A stretch of 64,000 nucleotides of DNA. Source: Candidatus Bathyarchaeia archaeon (GTDB lineage Archaea > Thermoproteota > Bathyarchaeia > Bathyarchaeales > DTEX01). Shown piece by piece: positions 17,400 to 26,078 of this stretch (its first letter is position 1; every line of letters begins with the position of its first letter). The stretch is from contig JAVZNR010000007.1 in NCBI GenBank assembly GCA_038882715.1, forward strand, positions 58,468 to 122,467, written 5' to 3'. The position numbers were made by a program, and so were the translations under genes. Below the pieces are notes generated by a model, which saw only the letters and a list, made by a program, of their open reading frames with translations, made no database searches and was not told the DNA's origin.

Positions 17400-18197
17400 A
17401 TGGTTACCAAAAAGATCTTTTACCATGAGCTATCTTGGCCCGAAATAAAGGATGCTGTTAAAGAAGGGAAGATTCCGATACTGCCAGTTGGCAGTATTGA
17501 GCAGCATGGCCCCCACCTACCCTTAACCACAGACGCCTTCATAGTCTTCTCCATATGCGTTAAGGCTGCGGAGGCTAGCAGCGACCTGCTCGTTATGCCC
17601 CCCATATATTACGGCTATAGCGCCCACCACATGGATTTCCCCGGAACAATCTCTGTAGAAACAGAGAATTTTATGGGTTATGTATATGATGTTTGCAGAA
17701 GCCTTGTCGCCCACGGTTTTAGGAAAATGATAATTCTTAATGGGCATGGTGGGAATGTGGCGCCTCTTCAAATGGTTGCCCGCAGAATATCTGAAGAGAG
17801 CAATTCTCTCTGCGCGTTAATCTCATGGTGGAACCTAGCGGAGAAGGAGATAGGCAGTCTTAGAGAATCCGATTTCCCCGGCGGTATGGCTCATTCATGC
17901 GAGCTGGAAACCTCTGTGATGCTCAGCCTAAAACCTGAATACGTTAGGATGGAGAAGGCTGTTAAAGACATAGGTTTCCAGAAATCTAGTTTTGTTTGGC
18001 TTGACCTCTTGAAGCCTAGCCCAGTATATTTAGGTGAGAACTTCAGCACATTCTCTAGAACCGGGATAATTGGTGATCCGACGCTCGCAACTGCTGAAAA
18101 GGGTGAAAAAATAGTGGACGCCGTGGTAAGAAACCTAGTAAAATTCGTGGATGAATTTAAGTACAGGTTAATCCACCCGAGGGTTGATCATCACTAG
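17400..18197 (+). CDS. Creatininase-family amidohydrolase
   Basis: Metal-dependent amidohydrolase of the creatininase superfamily, which also includes the archaeal deformylase ArfB of F420/flavin synthesis. Metal and catalytic motifs: PVGSIEQHGPHLPLTTD (about residues 30-46, with the Glu, His and Asp ligands), LNGHGGN and GGMAHSCELETS. 266 residues. The actual amide substrate is unknown. It lies 56 bases behind the GH4 gene and is probably co-transcribed, hinting at a role in handling an amide-bearing sugar. Start: ATG 17400, with AAGGAG at 17384-17389; TTG 17394 is an alternative. Confidence 0.88.
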   Translation: MVTKKIFYHELSWPEIKDAVKEGKIPILPVGSIEQHGPHLPLTTDAFIVFSICVKAAEASSDLLVMPPIYYGYSAHHMDFPGTISVETENFMGYVYDVCRSLVAHGFRKMIILNGHGGNVAPLQMVARRISEESNSLCALISWWNLAEKEIGSLRESDFPGGMAHSCELETSVMLSLKPEYVRMEKAVKDIGFQKSSFVWLDLLKPSPVYLGENFSTFSRTGIIGDPTLATAEKGEKIVDAVVRNLVKFVDEFKYRLIHPRVDHH

Positions 18198-18313
18198 GCG
18201 GCAGGGCGTTTGAGGGCCAAAATGCCCGGGCATCTATGCGTTTTGCAAGGAAAGATATTAATAGGGTATTTCAACAATAATATTCGTGAATTAGCCGGGG
18301 TTCTGTGGTTGTA

Positions 18314-18817
18314 ATGTGGGATAAAATAGTAAAGTACTTGGAAGGTTATCCTGAAAGACTTAATGTGGCTAAGATACTGATTAAGAATGGTTTAAGCATT
18401 AGAAATGGGAAAATTTATTGCGGTGACATCATCATTCCAGTTGTCAGAATAAGCCGCGTTGCCGGTGTCGATAGAAGAACGGTTATTCAAACGATAAAAA
18501 TGATTGAGAGTAACCCTGAATTAAAAACAATTTTTAGCGGAATAAGCCCGGCGGGGTCCTCGTTGCGCGACGTGGCGAAATATCTGAATTTTGGCGTTGT
18601 CGAAATAACTCCAGTAGATGCTAGGATGCCGGGCATATTGGCTGCGGCAGCCTCTCTAATAGCTCAGAAAAACATAAGTATAAGGCAGGCGGTGGTTGAT
18701 GACCCGGAGCTTACGCCGGAGCCGAAGCTAACCCTTATAACTGAAACAAAGGTTCCCGGAGAGCTTATACCGGAGTTTTTGAAGATTAAAGGTGTGCTGA
18801 AGGTCTCAGTATATTGA
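18314..18817 (+). CDS. ACT-domain regulatory protein (COG2061-like)
   Basis: About 167 residues. The N-terminal half (residues 1-90) looks like a small helix-turn-helix (VVRISRVAGVDRRTVIQTIKMIESNPEL), and the C-terminal half (about 95-167) is an ACT domain: VVEITPVDARMPGILAAAASLIAQ, then a closing strand KGVLKVSVY. ACT domains bind amino acids; this archaeal family has been annotated as a possible allosteric regulator of homoserine dehydrogenase. A LysE-type exporter begins 27 bases downstream, so sensing and export of an amino acid may be linked. Start is ATG 18314. Confidence 0.75.
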   Translation: MWDKIVKYLEGYPERLNVAKILIKNGLSIRNGKIYCGDIIIPVVRISRVAGVDRRTVIQTIKMIESNPELKTIFSGISPAGSSLRDVAKYLNFGVVEITPVDARMPGILAAAASLIAQKNISIRQAVVDDPELTPEPKLTLITETKVPGELIPEFLKIKGVLKVSVY

Positions 18818-18844
18818 AGAATTTAGATCCTGAAGGGTCTACGG

Positions 18845-19498
18845 ATGCTTGGCTTAATAGGAATTGCCTTAGCGTCTTTCCTAGCAGCCTTATCGGGGGC
18901 AATTGTTCCGGGCCCGGTTTTCGCCCTAGTAGTCTCGGAATCGCTTAGAGGCAGTAGGGCGGCTGGGCCCCTAATTGTTTTGGGACACTTTATTATTGAA
19001 TATATAATTGTTTTCGCTATTTTCCTAGGTCTAGGCCCCCTCCTAGACTCCATGAGCACTAAGTTTGTGGTGAAATATGTTGGCGGCGTTATATTAGCGC
19101 TTATGGGCCTACGGTTGATAAAGAGCGCCTCTAATATAAAGGATGTGGAGATCAGTGAGAGAGTGTCCGCCGATGTTGACGCGGCAAAGATGTCTCTCCT
19201 CAGCCTCGTGTTCTCCGGTTTCTTAGCGAGCTGCTCGAATCCCTACTTCTTCTTATGGTGGCTGGAAATAGGTGTCCCCACAATATTGGGCTCCATTTCT
19301 GTGGCGGGGCTCCTGGGCTTTTTCTCTTTCCTAATTGGACATGCGGCAGCCGATCTCTCTTGGTTTAGTTTCATAGGCTACTCTGTGTATAAGGGCAAAA
19401 ACATGTTAAGCCGAAAGATTATTAGGCTATTACTTTTCATAAGCGCGGTTTTCCTTATAGGCTTCGCGTTCTACATGCTTCTTTCGCCCATCGCTTAA
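18845..19498 (+). CDS. LysE/RhtB-family amino acid exporter
   Basis: Integral membrane protein of 217 residues with about six transmembrane segments. The family's N-terminal signature GAIVPGPVFALVVSESLRGS (about residues 18-37) is clear, followed by hydrophobic helices HFIIEYIIVFAIFLGLGPLL and IILALMGL-like. LysE/RhtB proteins export lysine, threonine or related solutes by proton exchange. The mid-region contains SCSNPYFFLWW, the second conserved block. It follows the ACT gene closely and both are probably one unit. Confidence 0.88.
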   Translation: MLGLIGIALASFLAALSGAIVPGPVFALVVSESLRGSRAAGPLIVLGHFIIEYIIVFAIFLGLGPLLDSMSTKFVVKYVGGVILALMGLRLIKSASNIKDVEISERVSADVDAAKMSLLSLVFSGFLASCSNPYFFLWWLEIGVPTILGSISVAGLLGFFSFLIGHAAADLSWFSFIGYSVYKGKNMLSRKIIRLLLFISAVFLIGFAFYMLLSPIA

Positions 19499-19599
19499 AA
19501 GCTAACATGTTGATCAATATGATCTTAGAGGTCCAAGCAAAACGCTTTTACTTCCATTTTTAGATTTATTTTAAAGCCATATAGATGGTGTAATCAGCG

Positions 19600-22503
19600 G
19601 TGGATCTAGCGGTTGAAGCACAGAGCGCCCAGGAAACAGAGGGAAACGTATTTAACCTGCTAGCCCGCCCCATACGCAAGCTTATTGAAGAGAAGGGCTT
19701 TAAATTTCCAACGGAGCCGCAGGCAAAGGTCATACCAAAGATCCTTGAGGGGAAAAACGTTCTCTTAATATCGCCGACCGCAAGCGGGAAGACTGAAGCC
19801 GCAATGCTTCCAATACTCCACATGCTCATTCAGCTTCCCGAGAGAGAGCCCGGAATAAAAGTTTTATATGTTACGCCGCTTAGGGCGCTGAACCGCGATA
19901 TGCTTGAGCGTCTGGAATGGTGGTGTAATAATCTAGACATTAGGCTGGCTGTTAGGCACGGCGACACCGATGCGAATGAGCGTTCAAAACAGGCGAGGAG
20001 CCCGCCGGACATATTGATAACGACTCCTGAAACCCTTCAATCCATACTATCCGGCTGGATTATGCGCCGCCACCTCCAGTCCATAAAATGGGTTGTCGTC
20101 GACGAGGTTCATGAGCTGGCTGACAGTAAACGTGGGAGTCAACTTGCGCTGGCTTTAGAGAGGCTCAGAGTTATAGCTGGCAAAGACTTTCAGATAATTG
20201 GTCTCTCGGCTACCATAGGTACACCTGAAAGGGTTGCCCAGTTCCTTGTTGGAAACGATCGCCCTATCGAGATTGTGAGGGTTCCCGTCGCCAGATTGAT
20301 GAGACTACAGATACTTTATCCTAAACCTGAACCCCAAGACTATGAGCTAGCGTCAATGCTGTTTACGCATCCTGAGGTTGCGGCTAGGCTTCGAGTGATG
20401 CGCCAGCTAATTGAGAAACATGACTCGATTCTCCTGTTCACAAACACGCGGACTATTTCGGAGATTCTGGCCAGCAGATTTAAAATATGGGACGTAAACT
20501 TTCCAGTATCTATTCATCATGGTTCTTTAGCTAAGCCCTCTAGGATTGCCGCTGAAAGGGGTTTAAAGGAGGGTGAATTGCGCGGGCTGGTTTGCACAAG
20601 CAGCCTAGAGTTGGGCATAGACGTTGGCAGAATAAATTTAGTTATCCAGTACATGAGTCCAAGGCAGGTTACTCGCCTAATACAACGTGTCGGCAGAAGC
20701 GGGCATAGGATCGGGCGCGTGGCTAATGGGGTGATCGTAACGATGGATTCTGATGATACGCTGGAGGCTATGGTCATTGGCAGAAAAGCCTACATGGAGG
20801 AGCTTGAGCCAGTGGATGTTCCGGAAAAGCCCTTTGACGTTTTAACCCATCAAATAGTCGCCTTTTTAATGAAGAGGAAGCGCCTAGAGTTTAACGAAAT
20901 ACATGAGGTTTACAGTAAGGCTTACCCATATAGGAATCTAACCATGGATGATATAAGGCGCGTCCTAGAATACATGCATAACCGTTTCCCAAGGCTTGCC
21001 TGGGTATCCTTTGAGGACGGAGTAGTTCTCAAGCCCCGCAGGTCAAAAGCCCTCTTCGAATACTTCTTCGAGAACCTGTCGATGATACCCGACGAGAAAC
21101 ACTATCTCGTAATTGATAAAGAAAGTGATACGGCTGTAGGTCTCCTAGACGAGGCGTTTGTGGCCGAATACGGTAAGCCGGGGGTCAAGTTCATAATACG
21201 TGGCAGCCCATGGAAGATAGTGAATCTAGATGCCGACAAAATATATGTTAAATCGGTTGACGATCCGACCGGCGCTATTCCAAGCTGGGTTGGGGAGGAG
21301 ATACCCGTACCCTTTGAAGTCGCCCAGGAAGTTGGCGCAATAAGAGCCTTCGTAGAGGAGAAGCTGAAAGCCGGCTTAAGCCCTGAGGAAGTGGCTAGGG
21401 AGCTGTCTAAAAAGTATCCGGCTGATGAGAAAACAATACTGGACGCTATAGCTGAGACCGTTGAGCATGTAAAGATGGGTTATCCGGCTCCAACGGATAA
21501 ACGCGTAACCGTTGAAGAATGGGAGGACTTTGTTATACTTCAATGTAATTTCGGATCGTTGACTAATAGGGCCTTAGCCCAGATTTTAGGCCACATAATA
21601 TCTGAGCTGACCGGGTACTCAATAATTGTTCAGCACGATCCATATAGAGTGTTTATTCAAACCATGGGTGAGGTTAAAGCGAAAACGGTTATAGACATCC
21701 TTACGGATCTCAAAGACGCCGGCGAGGATCAGGTTAAAGATATGCTGACTAAAGCCGTCACTAAAACCGGCATATTTAAGAGGCGCCTAATACATGTGGC
21801 TAGGCGTTTTGGCGCCATGCAAAAGTGGGTTGACTTCGAGAGCGTGAGCTTAAGAAACCTGGTAAAAAGCTTCGAGGACACGGTAATCTACGAAGAAGCC
21901 TTAAAAGAAGTCTTCACGAAGGACTTGGACTTAAGAAATCTCCTAAATGTTTTAGGCTTGATGAGGCGTGGTGAAATGAAGGTTGTTATGGTTGAGACTG
22001 GTGGCGAGGCGACTCCGATAGCTCGCGTAGGGATAGAACGTGTCAGCATGAAGACGGATCTTATACCCCCGGAAAAGATGCGGAGGATTCTAATAGAGTC
22101 GGCTAAAGCCAGAATTCTAAGCGAGGCGAGAACGTTCATCTGCACCGAATGCTGGGATTACCTAGAGATGATAACCCTTAGGGATCTGCCGGATAAAGTG
22201 TCTTGCCCGAAGTGCGGGTCATCGAAAATAGGGGTTCTTGAGATTGAGGAAGAGGAAGCATACCCGCTAGTGGAGAAGAAGGGAGAAAAATTAACTAAGA
22301 GCGAAGAGTATCTTAGGGAAGAAGCTCTTGAAACCGCTAAGCTTACTTCAAAGTATGGTAAAGCCGCTGTCATAGCGCTTTCGGGGAAGAGGCTTGGATT
22401 AAACGATGTTAAAAAGATACTAATGAAGGAGAACGCTATCACCGATAAGCTGTTTGAGCTGATAATTGAGGCTGAGCGGGAAGCTTTGAAGAGAAGGTTC
22501 TAG
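19600..22503 (+). CDS. lhr: Lhr-type ATP-dependent DNA helicase
   Basis: Superfamily 2 3'-5' helicase of the archaeal Lhr group, linked to DNA repair. Walker A is SPTASGKTEAA (about 59-69), motif II is VVVDEVHELADSKRG (DEVH about 167-170), motif III LSATIG, motif VI QRVGRSGHRIG (about 361-371). The Lhr winged-helix and core domains follow. The C-terminal region has a zinc-ribbon pattern CTEC/CPKC at about residues 848-870 and then a charged tail, features of some archaeal Lhr2-type proteins. 967 residues from GTG 19600. It lies upstream of an aKMT-like methyltransferase in the same direction. Confidence 0.93.
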   Translation: MDLAVEAQSAQETEGNVFNLLARPIRKLIEEKGFKFPTEPQAKVIPKILEGKNVLLISPTASGKTEAAMLPILHMLIQLPEREPGIKVLYVTPLRALNRDMLERLEWWCNNLDIRLAVRHGDTDANERSKQARSPPDILITTPETLQSILSGWIMRRHLQSIKWVVVDEVHELADSKRGSQLALALERLRVIAGKDFQIIGLSATIGTPERVAQFLVGNDRPIEIVRVPVARLMRLQILYPKPEPQDYELASMLFTHPEVAARLRVMRQLIEKHDSILLFTNTRTISEILASRFKIWDVNFPVSIHHGSLAKPSRIAAERGLKEGELRGLVCTSSLELGIDVGRINLVIQYMSPRQVTRLIQRVGRSGHRIGRVANGVIVTMDSDDTLEAMVIGRKAYMEELEPVDVPEKPFDVLTHQIVAFLMKRKRLEFNEIHEVYSKAYPYRNLTMDDIRRVLEYMHNRFPRLAWVSFEDGVVLKPRRSKALFEYFFENLSMIPDEKHYLVIDKESDTAVGLLDEAFVAEYGKPGVKFIIRGSPWKIVNLDADKIYVKSVDDPTGAIPSWVGEEIPVPFEVAQEVGAIRAFVEEKLKAGLSPEEVARELSKKYPADEKTILDAIAETVEHVKMGYPAPTDKRVTVEEWEDFVILQCNFGSLTNRALAQILGHIISELTGYSIIVQHDPYRVFIQTMGEVKAKTVIDILTDLKDAGEDQVKDMLTKAVTKTGIFKRRLIHVARRFGAMQKWVDFESVSLRNLVKSFEDTVIYEEALKEVFTKDLDLRNLLNVLGLMRRGEMKVVMVETGGEATPIARVGIERVSMKTDLIPPEKMRRILIESAKARILSEARTFICTECWDYLEMITLRDLPDKVSCPKCGSSKIGVLEIEEEEAYPLVEKKGEKLTKSEEYLREEALETAKLTSKYGKAAVIALSGKRLGLNDVKKILMKENAITDKLFELIIEAEREALKRRF

Positions 22504-22575
22504 TTGAGGGTGAGCGTAAGGTAAAAATAATGCTTTTAACAATTAGCTAGAAAATGTGATGAGAGGTGAATTGAC

Positions 22576-23049
22576 TTGTTCATATCGCCCTTCGTTGCCT
22601 CTCCTGAACCAGTTATACGCAGGCTTCTACAGATGGCTGAGCTGAAGCCGGGAGAAATATTTGTTGATTTAGGGGCTGGTGACGGCAGACCGGTAATAAT
22701 GGCTGCTAAGGAGTTCGGCGCGTACGCCATAGGCGTAGAGTTAAGAGAAGACTTGGCCAAGCAGGCTATGAGAAAAGTGATCGAGATGGGGTTACAGGAC
22801 AGAGTTAAAATAATACATGACGACATCTTTAATGTGAACATAAGTATGGCTGACGTCGTCTACCTGTACCTTACAACAAGCGCAAACGAAAAAGTTAGAC
22901 CGAAGCTAGAGGCTGAGCTCAAGAAAGGCGCGAGGGTGGTTTCCCACGACTACGAGATAATAGGCTGGAAACCAGTCAAGGTAGAACGCTTCTGCGAAAA
23001 CTCGTTTTTAGGCTTCCCAACGCACACATTGTACCTCTACAAGAGATAA
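22576..23049 (+). CDS. SAM-dependent methyltransferase, aKMT4-like protein lysine methyltransferase
   Basis: 157 residues, a minimal Rossmann methyltransferase. The SAM site is VDLGAGDGRPVIMAAKEFGA (about residues 29-48), then GVELREDLA, DDIFNVNISMADVVYLYL and a closing VVSHDYEIIGWKP. This layout, including the YLYLTTSANEKVRPKLEAEL stretch, resembles the Sulfolobus protein-lysine methyltransferase aKMT4, which modifies chromatin proteins and many thermophile proteins. The start is TTG 22576 (ttg ttc ata tcg), 72 bases after Lhr. I am confident of the methyltransferase fold and moderately so of the lysine target. Confidence 0.8.
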   Translation: MFISPFVASPEPVIRRLLQMAELKPGEIFVDLGAGDGRPVIMAAKEFGAYAIGVELREDLAKQAMRKVIEMGLQDRVKIIHDDIFNVNISMADVVYLYLTTSANEKVRPKLEAELKKGARVVSHDYEIIGWKPVKVERFCENSFLGFPTHTLYLYKR

Positions 23050-23161
23050 GCGTATACAAATCGCCCTATTCTAGCGCATCTATTTCTAGAGAAACAATCA
23101 TTAATTTTTGGGATAACCAGAATTGCTCATTACTTTAAGCGGCAACAGTTTGCTGAGAAAG

Positions 23162-24448
23162 CTAGGTGAACTCGTATAGAACTCCATTCACAATAGACTT
23201 AACAACTTTAACGCGATATCTTCCGGGGGCGCCTTCTATATTTAAGACCACCATATCGGCTATGTGCCCCTTCTCTATAAGCCCCATATTAGTTAAGCCC
23301 TCTAGACTTGCTTGATTAAAAGACGTTATAATCGACGATAGTCTTATGGCCTCATTAAAATCTCTCGCTTTGACATCTATCATAAATCCTTCATGATCAA
23401 CGCTGAACATGTTTAACAAATTCTCGAAAGCTTTATCCATTGTTAAGAGGCTTCCGAAAAGAGTGTTAGGCGCAGGCTCTCTCCATTCGCCATCCTCATC
23501 CATGAATCGCTTAACGAATAAAACATCTCCGTATTTACTTTTGCACCCTACAACGGAGAACGCTTGGAACTCTCCGCCGGGGATTTCTTCATCTACTGCG
23601 AAGACGGCGTCGGTTACCGCTATAATCTCATGCTCTCGCCCCTTTTGGATTCGCCTCTCGATCATGTCTGAAACATATCTCATGTCAACATGATATCCAT
23701 CCAATATTATTTCTATTGATAACGGTAGAGTTAACGCTCCCTCATAAGTTCCGCCCCCATCAAACGGCTTGAAGGACTGCCCCATAAAACCATTAGTTAT
23801 ATGCACAATGTATCTAAGTCCCGCTTTACAGGCATCCTTCAATTGTCTAGCTGAGGCTTTAGAATGCCCGCATCCCACAATAAACCCCTTTGAACTCGCG
23901 TAACCTATCAGGTCCGGACCGAAATCAGCCGCTATATTAACCATTTTAACCGCGTGGGTCTCCTCAAGCTTGTCTAAAAGATTTTTCGCCTCAGGCATCC
24001 ATGGCTCCAGTATATATTCCCTCGGCTGGGCTCCAGCGCACTTCCTCCTTATAAAGGTGCCTTCAACATGCAGTCCATCTATCCTAGTTCCCTCCAACCC
24101 ATTCTTTCCGGAGCACATGTATTGCTTAGCTGCCTCAGCATACTTCAGTAGCTTATCTGGCGGCATAGCTATAGTGGCAAGTTTAGCTGATGTGACTCCA
24201 TGCTTAATCAGCGAGGATGCGATTCTCCCAAACCTATTTACGCCTGGCTCGCTGAGCAAACTTGGTAAATCATGAACATGCTGGTCTCTAAACCCTGGAA
24301 GTATGAAGAGCCCTGAGCAATCTATCTTCTCGCCGATCTTTAGTCCTTCACCTAAATCCGTTATCTTGCCGCCCTCAATGGTTACGTTAAGATTCTTCAG
24401 CCCGCCACGAGTTAAAACTTTGCCGTTACATAATGTCAAAGCTGACAT
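23162..24448 (-). CDS. NagA-like amidohydrolase, divergent
   Basis: 428-residue amidohydrolase of the NagA (N-acetylglucosamine-6-phosphate deacetylase) branch. The metal motif is DQHVHD (D-x-H-x-H kept, the usual following Gly replaced by Asp), then GLHVEGTF followed by GAQ, VGCGHSKASARQL, HITNGFMG and VTDAVFAV, which align with the NagA landmarks HLEGPF-GAH, LGHS, FNAM and VTDA. The catalytic histidines and aspartate are thus present, but the substrate pocket differs. It is 2 bases after a TIM-barrel sugar isomerase gene and probably acts on the same pathway. A more typical NagA is at 58058-59200. Confidence 0.82.
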   Translation of the reverse strand: MSALTLCNGKVLTRGGLKNLNVTIEGGKITDLGEGLKIGEKIDCSGLFILPGFRDQHVHDLPSLLSEPGVNRFGRIASSLIKHGVTSAKLATIAMPPDKLLKYAEAAKQYMCSGKNGLEGTRIDGLHVEGTFIRRKCAGAQPREYILEPWMPEAKNLLDKLEETHAVKMVNIAADFGPDLIGYASSKGFIVGCGHSKASARQLKDACKAGLRYIVHITNGFMGQSFKPFDGGGTYEGALTLPLSIEIILDGYHVDMRYVSDMIERRIQKGREHEIIAVTDAVFAVDEEIPGGEFQAFSVVGCKSKYGDVLFVKRFMDEDGEWREPAPNTLFGSLLTMDKAFENLLNMFSVDHEGFMIDVKARDFNEAIRLSSIITSFNQASLEGLTNMGLIEKGHIADMVVLNIEGAPGRYRVKVVKSIVNGVLYEFT

Positions 24449-24450
24449 AC

Positions 24451-25359
24451 TTAGCCCAGTAAACCATATTTACTTAGGAGTTTCTCTAGAAAGTTTTTCG
24501 ATTCAATCATGTCTGAGTCTACGTCTCCAGTATAGCCGGCTCCCCCTATATCAATTGCAATGTAACCTCTATAACCATGCTTGTTAAGAGCTATAACTAA
24601 AGCATCCCAGTCAACGGTGCCTCTTCCGGGCGGCAAATGATAGTTGTCTCTGCCATCATTATCTGAGGCGTGCACGTAAAATATTTTTGAGCCGAGCTTC
24701 TCAACTGATAATGGAAGTATCTCTTTTTGAGCATGAAGGTGCCCGACATCGAGCACAGCGCCAAAATTCTCTGAGCCAACGGCGTCAAGCAACCTCAACA
24801 TAGCATCGGTGTTAGATATGTTTTCACCCACTCTAGGCTCCAAACACAGTTTCAAGCCCTTCTCCTCTGAAATACCGCTGCACACTTTGAATGTTTCAAC
24901 CAGATTAGACCAAAAAACCTTCCAGTTAAACTCCGGATCTACTTTAACTTTAAATTGGCGCCCAAAGCTTATAGCCTCCTTGTATGGCAGGTCGCCAATA
25001 AACTTTAGTGGGGGAGTGAAAGAATCCAGCTGTATCATCTCGCAGTCTAAACGGCGGCAGATCTCGCAGCTCTCCTTAAAATTCTCTAAAGCCCTAGACC
25101 TAAAACTACTGTTTAAGCTAACTATGTCGGGGAGGATCGCGCACAAATTTATTATCTCAACGCCCAGATCCCTACAAAGCTTCTTGGTTTCTCCATAGCG
25201 TTCCCTATATTCTAGGAGCTGCTTTTCGCCTACTATCTCCACTTCAATGAATCTAAATCCTAAACTAGCCATTTCTTCAATAGCCTTTAAAGACTTCTCA
25301 AAAGACGGTGGATAACCATACTTGGTTATAGCGTAAAGCCACGCGCAGCTAACCTTCAT
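24451..25359 (-). CDS. Sugar phosphate isomerase/epimerase-like TIM-barrel protein
   Basis: 302-residue xylose-isomerase-like TIM barrel (AP endonuclease family 2). Metal-binding strand ends are visible as LCLEPRVG (about 168-175), AVLDVGHLHAQ and FYVHASDND, followed by GRGTVDWDAL, the usual late motif. The final metal-ligand strand reads YIAIDIGG, with Asp where Glu is common. Such enzymes isomerise or epimerise keto/aldo sugars. It is the upstream gene of a pair with the NagA-like enzyme. Two other members are at 31223-32057 (interrupted) and 41846-42625. Confidence 0.85.
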   Translation of the reverse strand: MKVSCAWLYAITKYGYPPSFEKSLKAIEEMASLGFRFIEVEIVGEKQLLEYRERYGETKKLCRDLGVEIINLCAILPDIVSLNSSFRSRALENFKESCEICRRLDCEMIQLDSFTPPLKFIGDLPYKEAISFGRQFKVKVDPEFNWKVFWSNLVETFKVCSGISEEKGLKLCLEPRVGENISNTDAMLRLLDAVGSENFGAVLDVGHLHAQKEILPLSVEKLGSKIFYVHASDNDGRDNYHLPPGRGTVDWDALVIALNKHGYRGYIAIDIGGAGYTGDVDSDMIESKNFLEKLLSKYGLLG

Positions 25360-25540
25360 ATAACGATGCCCTCCACAAAAATTTTCTTCTCATACATATT
25401 TTATATTTACGCTCCGCCATACGTATCCCATGCTTCTGCGGCTTAAGACTTGAGAATTTTCTTAAGCAAGGAAAAGTGAAAATTTATTAAGCAGATTAAT
25501 TCTCAGTTTTTCCAGATATTGGGAAGATAGGGAACAGTGT

Positions 25541-26065
25541 ATGGTTTTCGTACCTTGGAGCCAAGTATCTTTGTGGCGCTGCAACGGCTGTGGAATATGC
25601 TGCAAAGAGTTTGAGGTAGTTTTAACCTTTAATGAATGGCTCAATATAACGAAGAAGTACGGTGTGGGCGTTACAAAAGCTGGCCTAAACAAATTCTACA
25701 TGGGGAAAAAACCCGACGGCTCATGTGTTTTTCTCTATATGACTCCAAGCGGAAAATGGCTGTGTGGACTACAGAATAATAAGCCATTAGCATGTAAGCT
25801 CTGGCCCTTTAAAATCCTTAATAAACCAAAGTATGGCAATCCTAAAGAAGCCTTGTTCCAATACTATGGGCAGAACTTCTATGTCTACGTAGATCCCTTC
25901 TGTCCCGGCATATATTGGGGCCAACCATCCGCCGAACTAATCTACAAAGTGATACCGGAGTTCATAGAGATAGCGCTCGGGATTCGGCAGAAGCAGCTGT
26001 ATTCAACAATGCAGTTTACGCCGGGGCTCTTCATTGTTAAAAAAAGAGATTACACGTTAATTTAG
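25541..26065 (+). CDS. YkgJ-type cysteine-cluster protein
   Basis: 174 residues. The N-terminal CNGCGICCKEFE (about residues 14-25), the isolated Cys in GSCVFL, CGLQ, KLWPF-preceding ACKLWPF and the late CPG match the CxxCxxCC family of putative zinc- or iron-chelating proteins. No enzymatic role is established for the family. A TATA-like AATTTATTAA lies about 50-60 bases upstream of the ATG. It converges with the GH3 gene with a 13-base gap. Confidence 0.8.
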   Translation: MVFVPWSQVSLWRCNGCGICCKEFEVVLTFNEWLNITKKYGVGVTKAGLNKFYMGKKPDGSCVFLYMTPSGKWLCGLQNNKPLACKLWPFKILNKPKYGNPKEALFQYYGQNFYVYVDPFCPGIYWGQPSAELIYKVIPEFIEIALGIRQKQLYSTMQFTPGLFIVKKRDYTLI

Positions 26066-26078
26066 GGTTAAAAGATTT

